Positions 54,610-63,128 of a stretch of DNA of 64,000 bases are shown piece by piece. The position numbers and the translations under genes were made by a program. The first letter of the stretch is position 1, and each line of letters opens with the position of its first letter. Below the pieces are notes generated by a model. It saw only the letters and a program-made list of their open reading frames with translations. It did no database searches and was not told the origin of the DNA. Origin of the DNA: Fischerella sp. CENA71 (GTDB lineage: Bacteria; Cyanobacteriota; Cyanobacteriia; Cyanobacteriales; Nostocaceae); contig JANBVI010000063.1 of NCBI GenBank assembly GCA_024239075.1, positions 62,001-126,000 of the forward strand. The letters are read 5' to 3'.

Positions 54610-54676
54610 GGTCAAAGATTTGGCATCAATCCTGTACCATTGAAACCGGAAGCAATCTCTTCACCAATAATCTGCA

Positions 54677-55522
54677 ATGACCCCTGTACGTCAAACTTTA
54701 GCCAAGCCTGATATCCAACTTTCTTATTTGGAGTGGAACCAAAATCAAGGTCAAGAACCTTTATTATTACTCCATGGTTTAGCTGATCATGCTTTGGTTT
54801 GGTCTAGTTTGGGAGATTACCTAGCGCCACAGTATCATATAGTTGCACCTGATCTACGGGGTCATGGTGAGAGTAGTAAACCAGAAAAAGACTATAGCTT
54901 TGAGAGTGCGATCGCAGATGTAGAAGCATTGATGAATAAATTAGGATGGGCAAGTACTCATGTTGTTGCTCACTCGTGGAGTGGTAAATTAGCTTGCATC
55001 TGGGCTAGACAAAATCCAGAACGATTGCGGAGTATGATTTTAGTCGATCCGATTTTTATCTGGCAAATGCCCAGTTTCTTGAAGGTGACATTTCCGATAT
55101 TGTATCGCTTCTTGTCGTTTCTCAAAGCAATGGGGCCATTCGCTAGCTATGAAGCAGCCGAAACACAAGCCCGTCAGTTAACAGCATACAAAGACTGGAG
55201 TCCCTTACAACAAAAAGTTTTCCAAACAGGGATAGAACAAAAACCTGATGGTAGTTGGGGTAGCAAATTTACAATTGCTGCGCGCGATCGCATTTTTGAG
55301 GAAGTCATGCAGGTTCCTGGTTTAACAGTCCCTATTCATACTCCCGCCTTATTTGTCCAGCCAGAAAAAGGTGTTAACCGCCAAGAATGGCAACTCAAAC
55401 CTTATAAAACATACCTCAAAAATTTACAAATATGCCAAGTTCCTGGTAATCATTGGCCATTTTTGACCCAACCTGAAGCCTTTAACCAAACTGTAAAAGA
55501 TTTTTTGCAACAACACAGATGA
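54677..55522 (+). CDS. alpha/beta hydrolase
   Basis: 281 aa with a complete triad: oxyanion strand LLLLHGLADHALVW, PDLRGHGESSKP, nucleophile elbow AHSWSG (Ser), acid near LFVQPEKG, and His in VPGNHWPFL. The elbow starts with Ala instead of Gly, which is tolerated in this fold. The cap is rich in aromatics and Pro. Substrate unknown; it stands alone. Confidence 0.88.
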   Translation: MTPVRQTLAKPDIQLSYLEWNQNQGQEPLLLLHGLADHALVWSSLGDYLAPQYHIVAPDLRGHGESSKPEKDYSFESAIADVEALMNKLGWASTHVVAHSWSGKLACIWARQNPERLRSMILVDPIFIWQMPSFLKVTFPILYRFLSFLKAMGPFASYEAAETQARQLTAYKDWSPLQQKVFQTGIEQKPDGSWGSKFTIAARDRIFEEVMQVPGLTVPIHTPALFVQPEKGVNRQEWQLKPYKTYLKNLQICQVPGNHWPFLTQPEAFNQTVKDFLQQHR

Positions 55523-55606
55523 CAGTTGCAGAATACGGAATTTATTTTCAGCACTTATATCAATAATTAGACCGTTTCGAGAGTTCAAACGTCCAGTTGG
55601 AGTCCA

Positions 55607-55772
55607 AACTCGTGATCTAACGACACTAACTCGTGATCTAACGACACTAACTCGTGATCTAACGACACTAACTTGTGATCTAACGACACTAACTCGTGAT
55701 CTAACGACACTAACTCGTGATCTAACGACACTAACTTGTGATCTAACGACACTAACTTGTGATCTAATAACA
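55607..55772. repeat. 21-bp tandem repeat, 7 full copies plus one partial
   Basis: Unit AACTCGTGATCTAACGACACT, with C or T at position 5 as the only common variant. Copies begin at 55607, 55628, 55649, 55670, 55691, 55712 and 55733. As the unit is seven codons, the minus strand stays open and gives a false SLDHELV-repeat ORF. Confidence 0.95.
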
Positions 55773-55939
55773 GCAACTCGGCGCTATATAACTGCTAACT
55801 AAACATTTAAAACGCACATCATAGAACAAAATCCAACAAATTAGATTATTTTTAACAACTTTTCAGAAAATATACCAATTGATATTGGTGTTATTTAAGG
55901 GGCAACCCAAAACTGTGTATCTCAACTAAAAATAAAATA

Positions 55940-56242
55940 ATGAAACGCACAATATCATTGGTAACTGGTATCTTTATCTCATTTTTGATGATGTTTAGCT
56001 CTGTTGCAATGGCTGATGAAATCAAAGTTGCAACACCAGTAACCACATCAGAAGTAACTACATCAAAAGTAGTTAAAGTCACACCAACAGAAAAGAGTCA
56101 ACCCTCAATATCACAACCAAAAGCTAGCGACTTTCTAGACAAAGGGAAATTGAATCCTTTCAAATTAAAGCCTGAATGCAACGTCCCGTGTCCGGGTGGT
56201 GCTGCTGGATATATTTCACAAGGCTTTTGCGTACCATGTTAG
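55940..56242 (+). CDS. small secreted protein with Cys-tail motif, paralogue 1
   Basis: 100 aa. A signal peptide (TGIFISFLMMFSSVAMA) is followed by a Thr/Val/Lys-rich linker and a conserved C-terminal tail: LKPECNVPCPGGAAGY then ISQGFCVPC at the very end. The four cysteines (CxxxC and CxxC) could form two disulfides or bind metal. A paralogue lies 400 bp downstream with the same tail, and a decayed copy lies between. I know no named family. The downstream palindrome at 56290 is also shared. Candidate roles are extracellular structural peptide, signal or toxin; none is shown. Confidence 0.75.
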   Translation: MKRTISLVTGIFISFLMMFSSVAMADEIKVATPVTTSEVTTSKVVKVTPTEKSQPSISQPKASDFLDKGKLNPFKLKPECNVPCPGGAAGYISQGFCVPC

Positions 56243-56286
56243 AACTAGCATAAATTAGCGATAAATTAATAAATATTAAGGTAGGG

Positions 56287-56318
56287 TGTGTTATGGCTTT
56301 AGCCTAACGCACCACTTT
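56287..56318. repeat. palindrome after Cys-tail gene 1
   Basis: GGTGTGTTATGGCT-TT-AGCCTAACGCACC, near-perfect arms. The same palindrome with flanking DNA follows gene 2 at 57011-57040, so it was duplicated with the gene. Confidence 0.75.
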
Positions 56319-56381
56319 ATCTAAAGGTGTGTTAAACGCTAAACCGTGATGTTTCTCATCACAAATCATCTCAAAATATAT

Positions 56382-56586
56382 GCTTAAACTAAACCCGTTT
56401 AAATTAATACCTGAATGTAATACCGTTTCGCAAAAATCCTCATACATATCAGATTTACTGTAGGAACACTCCATCTGTATGCTCTATCATTGCGATCGCA
56501 GTGAGAATACAAAATAGGCTTGCCATATAACATCCTGTGTCCAGCTACTGCTGGATATCTGCTGTAAAGTATTTGCATAGCATGTT
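56382..56586 (+). pseudogene. decayed middle copy of the Cys-tail gene
   Basis: At 56386 the frame reads KLNPFKLIPECNT, matching KLNPFKLKPECNV of gene 1. After about 110 bp of unrelated DNA it continues with CPATAGYLL, stop, SICIAC, stop (56538-56588), matching CPGGAAGYISQGFCVPC. The N-terminal part and signal peptide are gone. DNA after the final stop again resembles the tail of gene 1. Confidence 0.7.
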
Positions 56587-56643
56587 AAAACTCACATGAA
56601 TTAGTGATAATTTTAGAAAGTGTATGAAATCAAGAGATACATT

Positions 56644-56967
56644 ATGAAACGCAAGATATCTCTGCTCATAGCTTTTGCTTTATCATTCCTAATGATGTTT
56701 GCCATTTCTTGGGCTGGAAAAACTCAAGTTCAAGCTCAAACTCCGGTAATCACATCAGAACAGAGTGACGTAGAAATAGTTAAAGTCCGACCTGTAAATG
56801 CAAGCAAGGCGGTTTCTTCCCTAACTCGGACAACGGTTAACGATGAAGTTGCACAAGAGGCAAAAGGACAGATACTCAAGTCTATCAATTTAGGGCCTGA
56901 ATGCAACGTCCAGTGTCCAGGTGGTGCCATTGGATATATGTCGGGATCATTTTGTTTTCCATGTTAA
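56644..56967 (+). CDS. small secreted protein with Cys-tail motif, paralogue 2
   Basis: 107 aa from the ATG at 56644 (MKRKISLLIAFALSFLMMFA), which aligns with the start of paralogue 1; a frame-extension to 56620 is not needed. Signal peptide ends near QVQAQ. The middle is variable, then the tail LGPECNVQCPGGAIGY and MSGSFCFPC matches paralogue 1 in all four cysteines, PECNV, CPGGA and the C-terminal Phe-Cys-x-Pro-Cys. The shared 3' DNA shows recent tandem duplication; faster change in the middle suggests the tail is the constrained part. Confidence 0.75.
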   Translation: MKRKISLLIAFALSFLMMFAISWAGKTQVQAQTPVITSEQSDVEIVKVRPVNASKAVSSLTRTTVNDEVAQEAKGQILKSINLGPECNVQCPGGAIGYMSGSFCFPC

Positions 56968-57010
56968 AACTGACATAAATTAGCGAATAAATTAATAAAC
57001 ATTAATGTAA

Positions 57011-57040
57011 GGTGCGTTATGGCTTTAGCCTAACGCACCA
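57011..57040. repeat. palindrome after Cys-tail gene 2
   Basis: GGTGCGTTATGGCT-TT-AGCCTAACGCACC, copy of the palindrome at 56287-56318. Confidence 0.75.
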
Positions 57041-57089
57041 CTTTGTCTTACTATCCCGCTTCGGAATGAATTTCGAGTCTCATAGCGAA

Positions 57090-57140
57090 AGTCCACTTAA
57101 GTGGACTTTCACTATTAGCCCGGAACTTTAGTTCTGGGCG
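57090..57140. repeat. two hairpins before the haemagglutinin-like gene
   Basis: AAAGTCCACTT/AAGTGGACTTT is a perfect 22-bp palindrome (57090-57111). GCCCGGAACT-TT-AGTTCTGGGC follows at 57119-57140. No T-run follows either, so a regulatory or dispersed-repeat nature is open. The rest of 56968-57353 is AT-rich and should hold the next promoter. Confidence 0.55.
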
Positions 57141-57353
57141 GAATATTTGCTGTGTGTGATACTTGAACACAAGTGTGGAGCGGGTAGGATTTTTAAAGGG
57201 TTTCACAACTTTTGCAGTTTCAAAAAATACTTCAAAAGATATCCTCTCAGGCACAAGCATATAAGTAGCATTTTCACAATGTTTCTGCTTACTGACTATT
57301 AACCAATAATTTGTTTATGCTAAATCAAATCATTCCTAATTCATAATTTGTTT

Positions 57354-59807
57354 ATGAAAAAGCGGAATCAACATTTTTGCATAGCCAGTTTAGTTTCCCT
57401 ATGCTTTCTGCTTAAAACCGATTTGATTCAGGCACAAGTTTCCTCAGACGGAACTTTATCAACCCAGGTTACAACTACCAATAACCGAGACTTTAATATT
57501 ACCAACGGCAATAAAGTTGGTAGCAACCTTTTTCATAGCTTTAAAGAATTTTCCGTACCAACAGGTGGTTCAGCTGCTTTCGCCAATGACTTAGATGTTA
57601 AAAATATCATTAACCGCGTGACGGGAGGCTCAATTTCAAACATCGACGGATTGATTAAAACCAACGGTTCTGCCAACCTCTTTCTTATTAATCCTAATGG
57701 TATTGTCTTTGGCCCTAATGCCTCATTAAACATCAACGGCTCTTTTCTCGCCAGTACAGCCCATAGTATCAACTTTGCCGATGGTACTCAATTCAGTGCT
57801 ACTAATTCCCAGTCACCACCGTTACTAACTGTCAACCTCCCCATCGGTTTGCAATTTGGGCAAACAGCTCAACCAATCCAAATAGCAGGGTCGAATTTAC
57901 AAGTTCTTCCTAATCAAACTTTAGCAATGTTGGGTGGTGATGTATCAGTTAAAGGTGGCACACTATTAGCACCCGCAGGAGGTATTGATATAGGAAGTGT
58001 CGCCCCTAACAGTTTTGTCAACCTGACTCCCGTTACTGAAGGTTGGGCTTTGGGATACAATGGCGTGCAGAATTTCCAAGATATGCAAATATCACAAGCG
58101 TCTAATATTTTTACAACTGGTAAAGGCAATGGAGCTATACAGTTGCGTGGCAGAAATATTGCAATTACTGATGCGTCACAGATCGGAGGAACTACTATAG
58201 GAGATAAACCAGGTCAACCTCTTACAATCACAGCTTCTGAATCTGTAGAAGTAAGTGGTTTCAACCGGAATTCCCCTAGCCAATTAAGTACTTTTACTAG
58301 AGCAACTGGAGCCGCAGGCGACATTACAATTGCAACAAAGCGATTGATTATCCGTGATGGTGGACTTATAGAGACGTCTACTTTTACCTCTGGCTCAGGA
58401 GGAAATTTAACTATAGATGCCTCTGAATCTGTACAAGTACTAGGAAACAGTAGACGTTTTTCTAGCTTAAGTGTTCGGACTCTTAGTACCGAAAAAAATG
58501 CTGGAAGTGCGGGAACAGTGAAGATTTCCACCAAAAACTTAATTCTCCGTGATGGTGGACAAATCTCAACTTCTACCCTTGGTGCAGGCAATGGGGGGAC
58601 TTTGATAGTAGATGCCTCTGAATCAGTAGAAGCCAGTGGTCTAATACTCATACCTCTTACCAGATTTGATGCAAATGGGCAAAGAGTGACAGATAATATT
58701 AATTTCCCCAGTGGCTTACTTTCTGAGACTAGAAATTCGCAACCATTTTTCGCACCACCCACAGGTAAGGGAGGGGACTTAATCATTAACACCCAGCGCT
58801 TAGTCGTCAAAGACGGCGCTAGCATCTCAGTTGCTGCTCTTAACGGTAGTCGAGGACAGGCAGGAAGATTAGATATCAATGCCTCAAAATCTGTAACAGT
58901 GACTGGTTCTGCCATTGGTCGAAATCAACAAATTCTTCCCAGCACCTTACTCGCTAGAAGTGAAGGGCCTGGTAGTGCTGGCGACTTGAGAATTAACACA
59001 GGAAAGTTGACTGTCGATAATGGAGCAGAAATTAATGCCAACAGTTTAGGTTCAGGTAAGGGAGGTAACCTTAATATTACAGTTGATGACCTACTGCTGG
59101 ACAACCAAGGCAAACTCACCGCGACAACTACAGGCGGACAAGGAAATATCAACCTGCATTCTGGGACTTTAATCTTACGTCGTGGCAGTGCCATCACCAC
59201 CAATGCTATAGGAAGCAATGTCACTGGTGGCAATATCAATATTGATACAGACAATTTAGTCGCAATTCCCCAAGAAAATAGTGACATTACTGCCAACTCT
59301 AGAGACTTTCGAGGTGGTAATGTCACCATCAATGCTCAAGCTATTTTTGGTACGCAGTTCCGCCCAGAACCTACATCCTTAAGTGATATCACTGCCACTG
59401 GGGCAAATTCTCAGTTAAATGGCAATGTCCAAATCAACATCCCGGATGTTGATCCTAGTTCTGGTTTAATAGAACTACCAAATATTCCCGTTGATGCTAC
59501 AAAACAAATTGCCCAGACTTGTCCCACAGACACAGACAATAGGTTTGTCGTCACTGGACGTGGTGGTTTGCCAATTTTACCAAACGAAGCATTTCGTCCT
59601 CAAAATACTGTAGAGATGCCTTGGGTTCGTCTTGATCATCGGCAAGTTGCAACAGGAGGCGAATTATTACCCAAGTCCCCCATCCCAAATCAAATAGTCG
59701 AGGCTACAGGTTGGGTAATTGATAAATCTGGGGAAGTGGTGTTGGTAGCAGCAAATACCACGCCTGTAAGTCTTTGGTCAAATCCCGCAGCTTGCCCAAC
59801 GCCCTAA
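57354..59807 (+). CDS. filamentous-haemagglutinin N-terminal-domain secreted protein
   Basis: 817 aa. Signal peptide (FCIASLVSLCFLLKTDLIQAQ), then a TPS (haemagglutination activity) domain: GSNLFHSFKEFSVPTGGSAA, NIDGLIKTNGSANLFLINPNGIVFG (in two blocks), FLASTAHSINF. The rest is beta-helical with recurring (G)DITIATKRLIIRDGG-like repeats (for example GTVKISTKNLILRDGGQIST), ending in the cyanobacterial tail AQTCPTDTDNRFVVTGRGGL. Such proteins are normally exported by a TpsB/Omp85 partner, which is not in this window. It sits 258 bp before the CHAT gene. Start taken at the ATG at 57354. Confidence 0.9.
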   Translation: MKKRNQHFCIASLVSLCFLLKTDLIQAQVSSDGTLSTQVTTTNNRDFNITNGNKVGSNLFHSFKEFSVPTGGSAAFANDLDVKNIINRVTGGSISNIDGLIKTNGSANLFLINPNGIVFGPNASLNINGSFLASTAHSINFADGTQFSATNSQSPPLLTVNLPIGLQFGQTAQPIQIAGSNLQVLPNQTLAMLGGDVSVKGGTLLAPAGGIDIGSVAPNSFVNLTPVTEGWALGYNGVQNFQDMQISQASNIFTTGKGNGAIQLRGRNIAITDASQIGGTTIGDKPGQPLTITASESVEVSGFNRNSPSQLSTFTRATGAAGDITIATKRLIIRDGGLIETSTFTSGSGGNLTIDASESVQVLGNSRRFSSLSVRTLSTEKNAGSAGTVKISTKNLILRDGGQISTSTLGAGNGGTLIVDASESVEASGLILIPLTRFDANGQRVTDNINFPSGLLSETRNSQPFFAPPTGKGGDLIINTQRLVVKDGASISVAALNGSRGQAGRLDINASKSVTVTGSAIGRNQQILPSTLLARSEGPGSAGDLRINTGKLTVDNGAEINANSLGSGKGGNLNITVDDLLLDNQGKLTATTTGGQGNINLHSGTLILRRGSAITTNAIGSNVTGGNINIDTDNLVAIPQENSDITANSRDFRGGNVTINAQAIFGTQFRPEPTSLSDITATGANSQLNGNVQINIPDVDPSSGLIELPNIPVDATKQIAQTCPTDTDNRFVVTGRGGLPILPNEAFRPQNTVEMPWVRLDHRQVATGGELLPKSPIPNQIVEATGWVIDKSGEVVLVAANTTPVSLWSNPAACPTP

Positions 59808-59809
59808 GT

Positions 59810-59888
59810 ACAGTTTTGCATAAAATCGTAGCGTTTTTAAACGCAGAGGGACGCAAAGTCAGCGCGGAGAGACGCAGAGTATTTCTGC
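59810..59888. repeat. dispersed CTCTGCGT repeat, copy 2 (inverted)
   Basis: GTACAGTTTTGCATAAAATC, AAACGCAGAGGGACGCAAAG and AGAGACGCAGAGT are the reverse complements of the segments in copy 1 at 20505-20596. It directly follows the haemagglutinin gene. Confidence 0.75.
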
Positions 59889-60064
59889 ATATAATTTTTA
59901 GTAAGAATAGTAATGCAACTGGTTTACGGGTGTTGCCAATCTGTTAATTTTTCACTTACTCCCCCAAGTTGTCCTCATCGCTAAAAAAAATTATGCCTGA
60001 TTGAATTAGGGACGCAACAAGATTTATGTTTTAGAAATCAAACACCGCGCAAGGCGACACACCG

Positions 60065-62737
60065 ATGAATAGACGTTATCTTTACATTCGCAGGTGGTTA
60101 AAAAGATGCTTTCTTGCTTTGATGACTGCATTTTTGGTGATTTTTGAGTTTAATCTCAACCCCGGTATCCAACTTGCTGTTCCTTTCGCGCAAGCAAAAA
60201 GTAATTCTCATCAGTCAAATCCCCAATCTTTAGTTGAACAAGCTCAAAAACTCTATCAAGATGGAAATTACACTCTAGCAATCGAGATTTTAGAACAAGC
60301 AATAGAAGCTTTTCAAGCTAGTGGAGATCAGCTAGGGGAAGCTATGGCGTTGAGCAATCTTGCTTTAGTTGTGAAGCAACTCGGACAAGTACAAGATTCG
60401 TATAGTTATATACTAAAAAGTCTAGAAATTCTTAAAACTAATAAAAATCCCCAACTCCTAGCCCAAACTTTAGAAATTCAGGGAAATCTGCTATTGGAAT
60501 TGGGTAAAACCCAAGAAGCTTTAGATAGTTGGCAACAAGCAGCTAAAATTTACACGCAATTGGGTGATGAAGTTGGTAAAATTCGTAGCTTCATTAATCT
60601 TGCTCAAGCTGAACAAACTTTAGGGCTTTACCGTCAAGCACGCACAAATTTACAGGAACTGGTGAAATCTGTGGAGAAACAACCAGATTCTGAAATGAAA
60701 ATAACTCTCCTCCGCAGTCTTGGTGATGTTCTGCAATTAGTCGGTGAGTTACCTGATTCGGAAAAATCTTTGCAGCAAAGTCGTGATTTGGCTGAAAAAT
60801 TGCGATCGCCTAATCAATTAGCAGAAACATTGCTCAGTTTAGGTAACATTCAACGTGGTTTCGGTAAGAGTACTAACAATCAACAAAATGCTATTAATGG
60901 AGAACGATCCACACCTTTACGCTACGTCACTTCTGATCCCAATCATCCCATCTCTGATGAGGCTTCTAAATATTATCAACAAGCTGTCCAACTTTATGAG
61001 CAGGCGGCCACTGTATCTAACTCACCAGTTGTGCAAGTTCAAGCCAAACTTAATCAATTAAGTGTATTGCTAGAAATGCACAATTGGTTACAAGCACAGC
61101 AATTATATACTGAGATCAAACCTCGATTAAGTCAAATTCCGATTAACCAAACAGCAATTTTTGCTCGGATTAACTTAGCTCAGAGTTTAGTACATTTAAA
61201 ACAGGCTACAAACGTAAATATACCTGGATGGCAAGAAATTGCTGAAGATTTAGCAACAGCAATTAAACAAGCTAGGAATATTGGTGATCAACGTTCAGAA
61301 GCTTATGCTTTGGGTGTATTGGGGGGAGTGTACCTAGAAACAAAAGATTTTGCCAATGCTCAAAAGCTGACTGAGCAAGGATTAAAAATAGCTCAAAGTA
61401 TGCAAATGGGGGATATTGCTTATTTGTGGCAATGGCAACTAGGATACATATTTAAAATCAGAGGTAAGATTCCAAGTGCGATCGCATCCTACGAGCAAGC
61501 ATATAATACCCTTAAATCTCTTCGTAATGATTTAGTTGCCCTCAACCCAGATGTGCAGTTTTCTTTTCGAGATAATGTCGAACCTGTCTATCGCCAATTT
61601 GTAGATTTACTTTTGCAACCGCAAGATCAGAGTGGGAAAGTAAGTCAAAAAAATTTACAAAAAGCTCGTGATGTCATTGAAGCTTTACAGTTCACAGAAC
61701 TCGAAAACTTTTTTCGACAAGCGTGTTTGCAACCTTCAACCAAAAATATTGATGAGGTGGTTGATAAAACTGATTCTAAAACCGCAGTCATTTATCCAAT
61801 AATTTTAAAAGACCGTCTAGAAATCATTCTCAAGTTGCCAAATAATAAGGAACTTGAACACTACACGATTAATAAACAAGCGAATGAAATTGAAAAAAAT
61901 CTAGAGGAACTACAGCAAGCGCTCAGAGAACCCGACGAAATTAATAATGTGAAAAAATTGTCAGGACAAGTATATAACTGGTTGATTAAACCACAAGAAA
62001 ATAAATTGGTAGAAATGAATATCAAAACATTGGTATTCGTTTTAGATGGTTCCTTGCGAAATATTCCAATGGCAGTTCTTTATGATAGCAAAGAGAAAAA
62101 TTTTTTAATCAAAAAATATGCTGTTGCTCTGGCTCCGGGTTTACAGCTAGTTGATCCTAAGCCTTTACAAAGAAGAAAAATTTATGCTTTAACTGCTGGA
62201 GTGAGTCAAAAACGCGAATTTGAAAAGCGCTCCTTTTCTCCTCTCAAAAATGTGAAAGATGAATTAGATAAAATTCAGTCAGTAATACCTAGACATAAAC
62301 GACTTATCAATCAGAATTTTACAGAAGACAATGTGCGTTATCAAATCAAAAAAACATCATATAATGTTGTTCACATTGCAACTCATGGTGAATTTAGTTC
62401 TAATGCTGAAAAAACTTTTATTCTGACTTGGGATCAACTTTTAAAAGTCAAGGATTTTGACCAATTATTGCGTTTAGGTAACTCTAGTAAATCTCGTGCT
62501 ATTGAATTACTTGTACTAAGTGCTTGTCAAACTGCTATGGGAGACAAGCGAGCCGCATTGGGACTCGCTGGGATCGCAGTCCGAGCAGGCGCACGCAGTA
62601 CATTAGCAACTTTGTGGTCTGTTGATGATAAGTCTACAGCTGACCTCATGATTAAATTTTATAAACAGTTAGAAGACCCTAAACTTACCAAAGCTGAAGC
62701 TCTCCAGCACGCTCAATTGGATTTGATAGAGCAATAA
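60065..62737 (+). CDS. TPR-CHAT protein (caspase-like), C-terminus cut by frameshift
   Basis: 890 aa. An N-terminal signal/anchor (CFLALMTAFLVIFEF) is followed by about ten tetratricopeptide repeats (from GNYTLAIEILEQAIEAF on) and a C-terminal CHAT domain, the caspase-like protease fold. The catalytic pair is His774 (VHIATHGEF) and Cys821 (LVLSACQTAMG), followed by LAGIAVRAGARSTLATLWSV. The frame stops at DLIEQ, but the next frame continues IPYFWAPYVLVGNWL, which is the expected last strand of the domain. So a single-base change removed the end of the domain. The signal segment suggests export or membrane location. It follows the haemagglutinin-like gene. Confidence 0.88.
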   Translation: MNRRYLYIRRWLKRCFLALMTAFLVIFEFNLNPGIQLAVPFAQAKSNSHQSNPQSLVEQAQKLYQDGNYTLAIEILEQAIEAFQASGDQLGEAMALSNLALVVKQLGQVQDSYSYILKSLEILKTNKNPQLLAQTLEIQGNLLLELGKTQEALDSWQQAAKIYTQLGDEVGKIRSFINLAQAEQTLGLYRQARTNLQELVKSVEKQPDSEMKITLLRSLGDVLQLVGELPDSEKSLQQSRDLAEKLRSPNQLAETLLSLGNIQRGFGKSTNNQQNAINGERSTPLRYVTSDPNHPISDEASKYYQQAVQLYEQAATVSNSPVVQVQAKLNQLSVLLEMHNWLQAQQLYTEIKPRLSQIPINQTAIFARINLAQSLVHLKQATNVNIPGWQEIAEDLATAIKQARNIGDQRSEAYALGVLGGVYLETKDFANAQKLTEQGLKIAQSMQMGDIAYLWQWQLGYIFKIRGKIPSAIASYEQAYNTLKSLRNDLVALNPDVQFSFRDNVEPVYRQFVDLLLQPQDQSGKVSQKNLQKARDVIEALQFTELENFFRQACLQPSTKNIDEVVDKTDSKTAVIYPIILKDRLEIILKLPNNKELEHYTINKQANEIEKNLEELQQALREPDEINNVKKLSGQVYNWLIKPQENKLVEMNIKTLVFVLDGSLRNIPMAVLYDSKEKNFLIKKYAVALAPGLQLVDPKPLQRRKIYALTAGVSQKREFEKRSFSPLKNVKDELDKIQSVIPRHKRLINQNFTEDNVRYQIKKTSYNVVHIATHGEFSSNAEKTFILTWDQLLKVKDFDQLLRLGNSSKSRAIELLVLSACQTAMGDKRAALGLAGIAVRAGARSTLATLWSVDDKSTADLMIKFYKQLEDPKLTKAEALQHAQLDLIEQ

Positions 62738-62789
62738 TAAGATTCCCTACTTTTGGGCGCCCTATGTATTAGTTGGGAATTGGTTGTAG
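62725..62789 (+). pseudogene. displaced 3' end of the CHAT gene in the +1 frame
   Basis: From about 62730 the shifted frame reads NNKIPYFWAPYVLVGNWL and a TAG at 62787-62789. The motif P-Y-(F/Y)-W-A-P-(F/Y)-V-L-V-G-N-W is the usual ending of CHAT domains. Confidence 0.8.
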
Positions 62790-63128
62790 GGAGAGGAAAC
62801 AGGGAACGGGGGAAAGAAACACGGGAAGGGAGAAGAAATTGCCTTGAAGCTTGAACGTTGAGGTTTAACTCTTGCCTATTGACTATTGACAAATAACCAA
62901 TGACAAATGACAAATGACAAATGACGACTTTTATTTATACCAAGTTACTTATTTTTTAGGTATTAAAAATTTATCTTCTGTGTCTACGAGTATATAAAAT
63001 AGAAAAAAGCTTTTTGATATTGTTCAACTATCGGAAGGTATAAATTACTATCAATTTTTGCAGAATCGGTTCAGCAACAATTAGTATTCAAGAGAGACTA
63101 CCGCATCTATACGCTTGTGACATTTTTT
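62790..63128. other. intergenic stretch before agrE
   Basis: A G-rich block (GGGAGAGGAAACAGGGAACG, about 62788-62810) and an STRR tract of CAAATGA heptamers (62896-62928) precede an AT-rich region that should contain the agrE promoter. No gene is seen. Confidence 0.6.

Noticed and set aside
55585-55776. Minus-strand ORF of SLDHELV repeats
   Set aside because: Product of a 21-bp repeat that is a codon multiple; no ribosome site and no unique flanking protein sequence.
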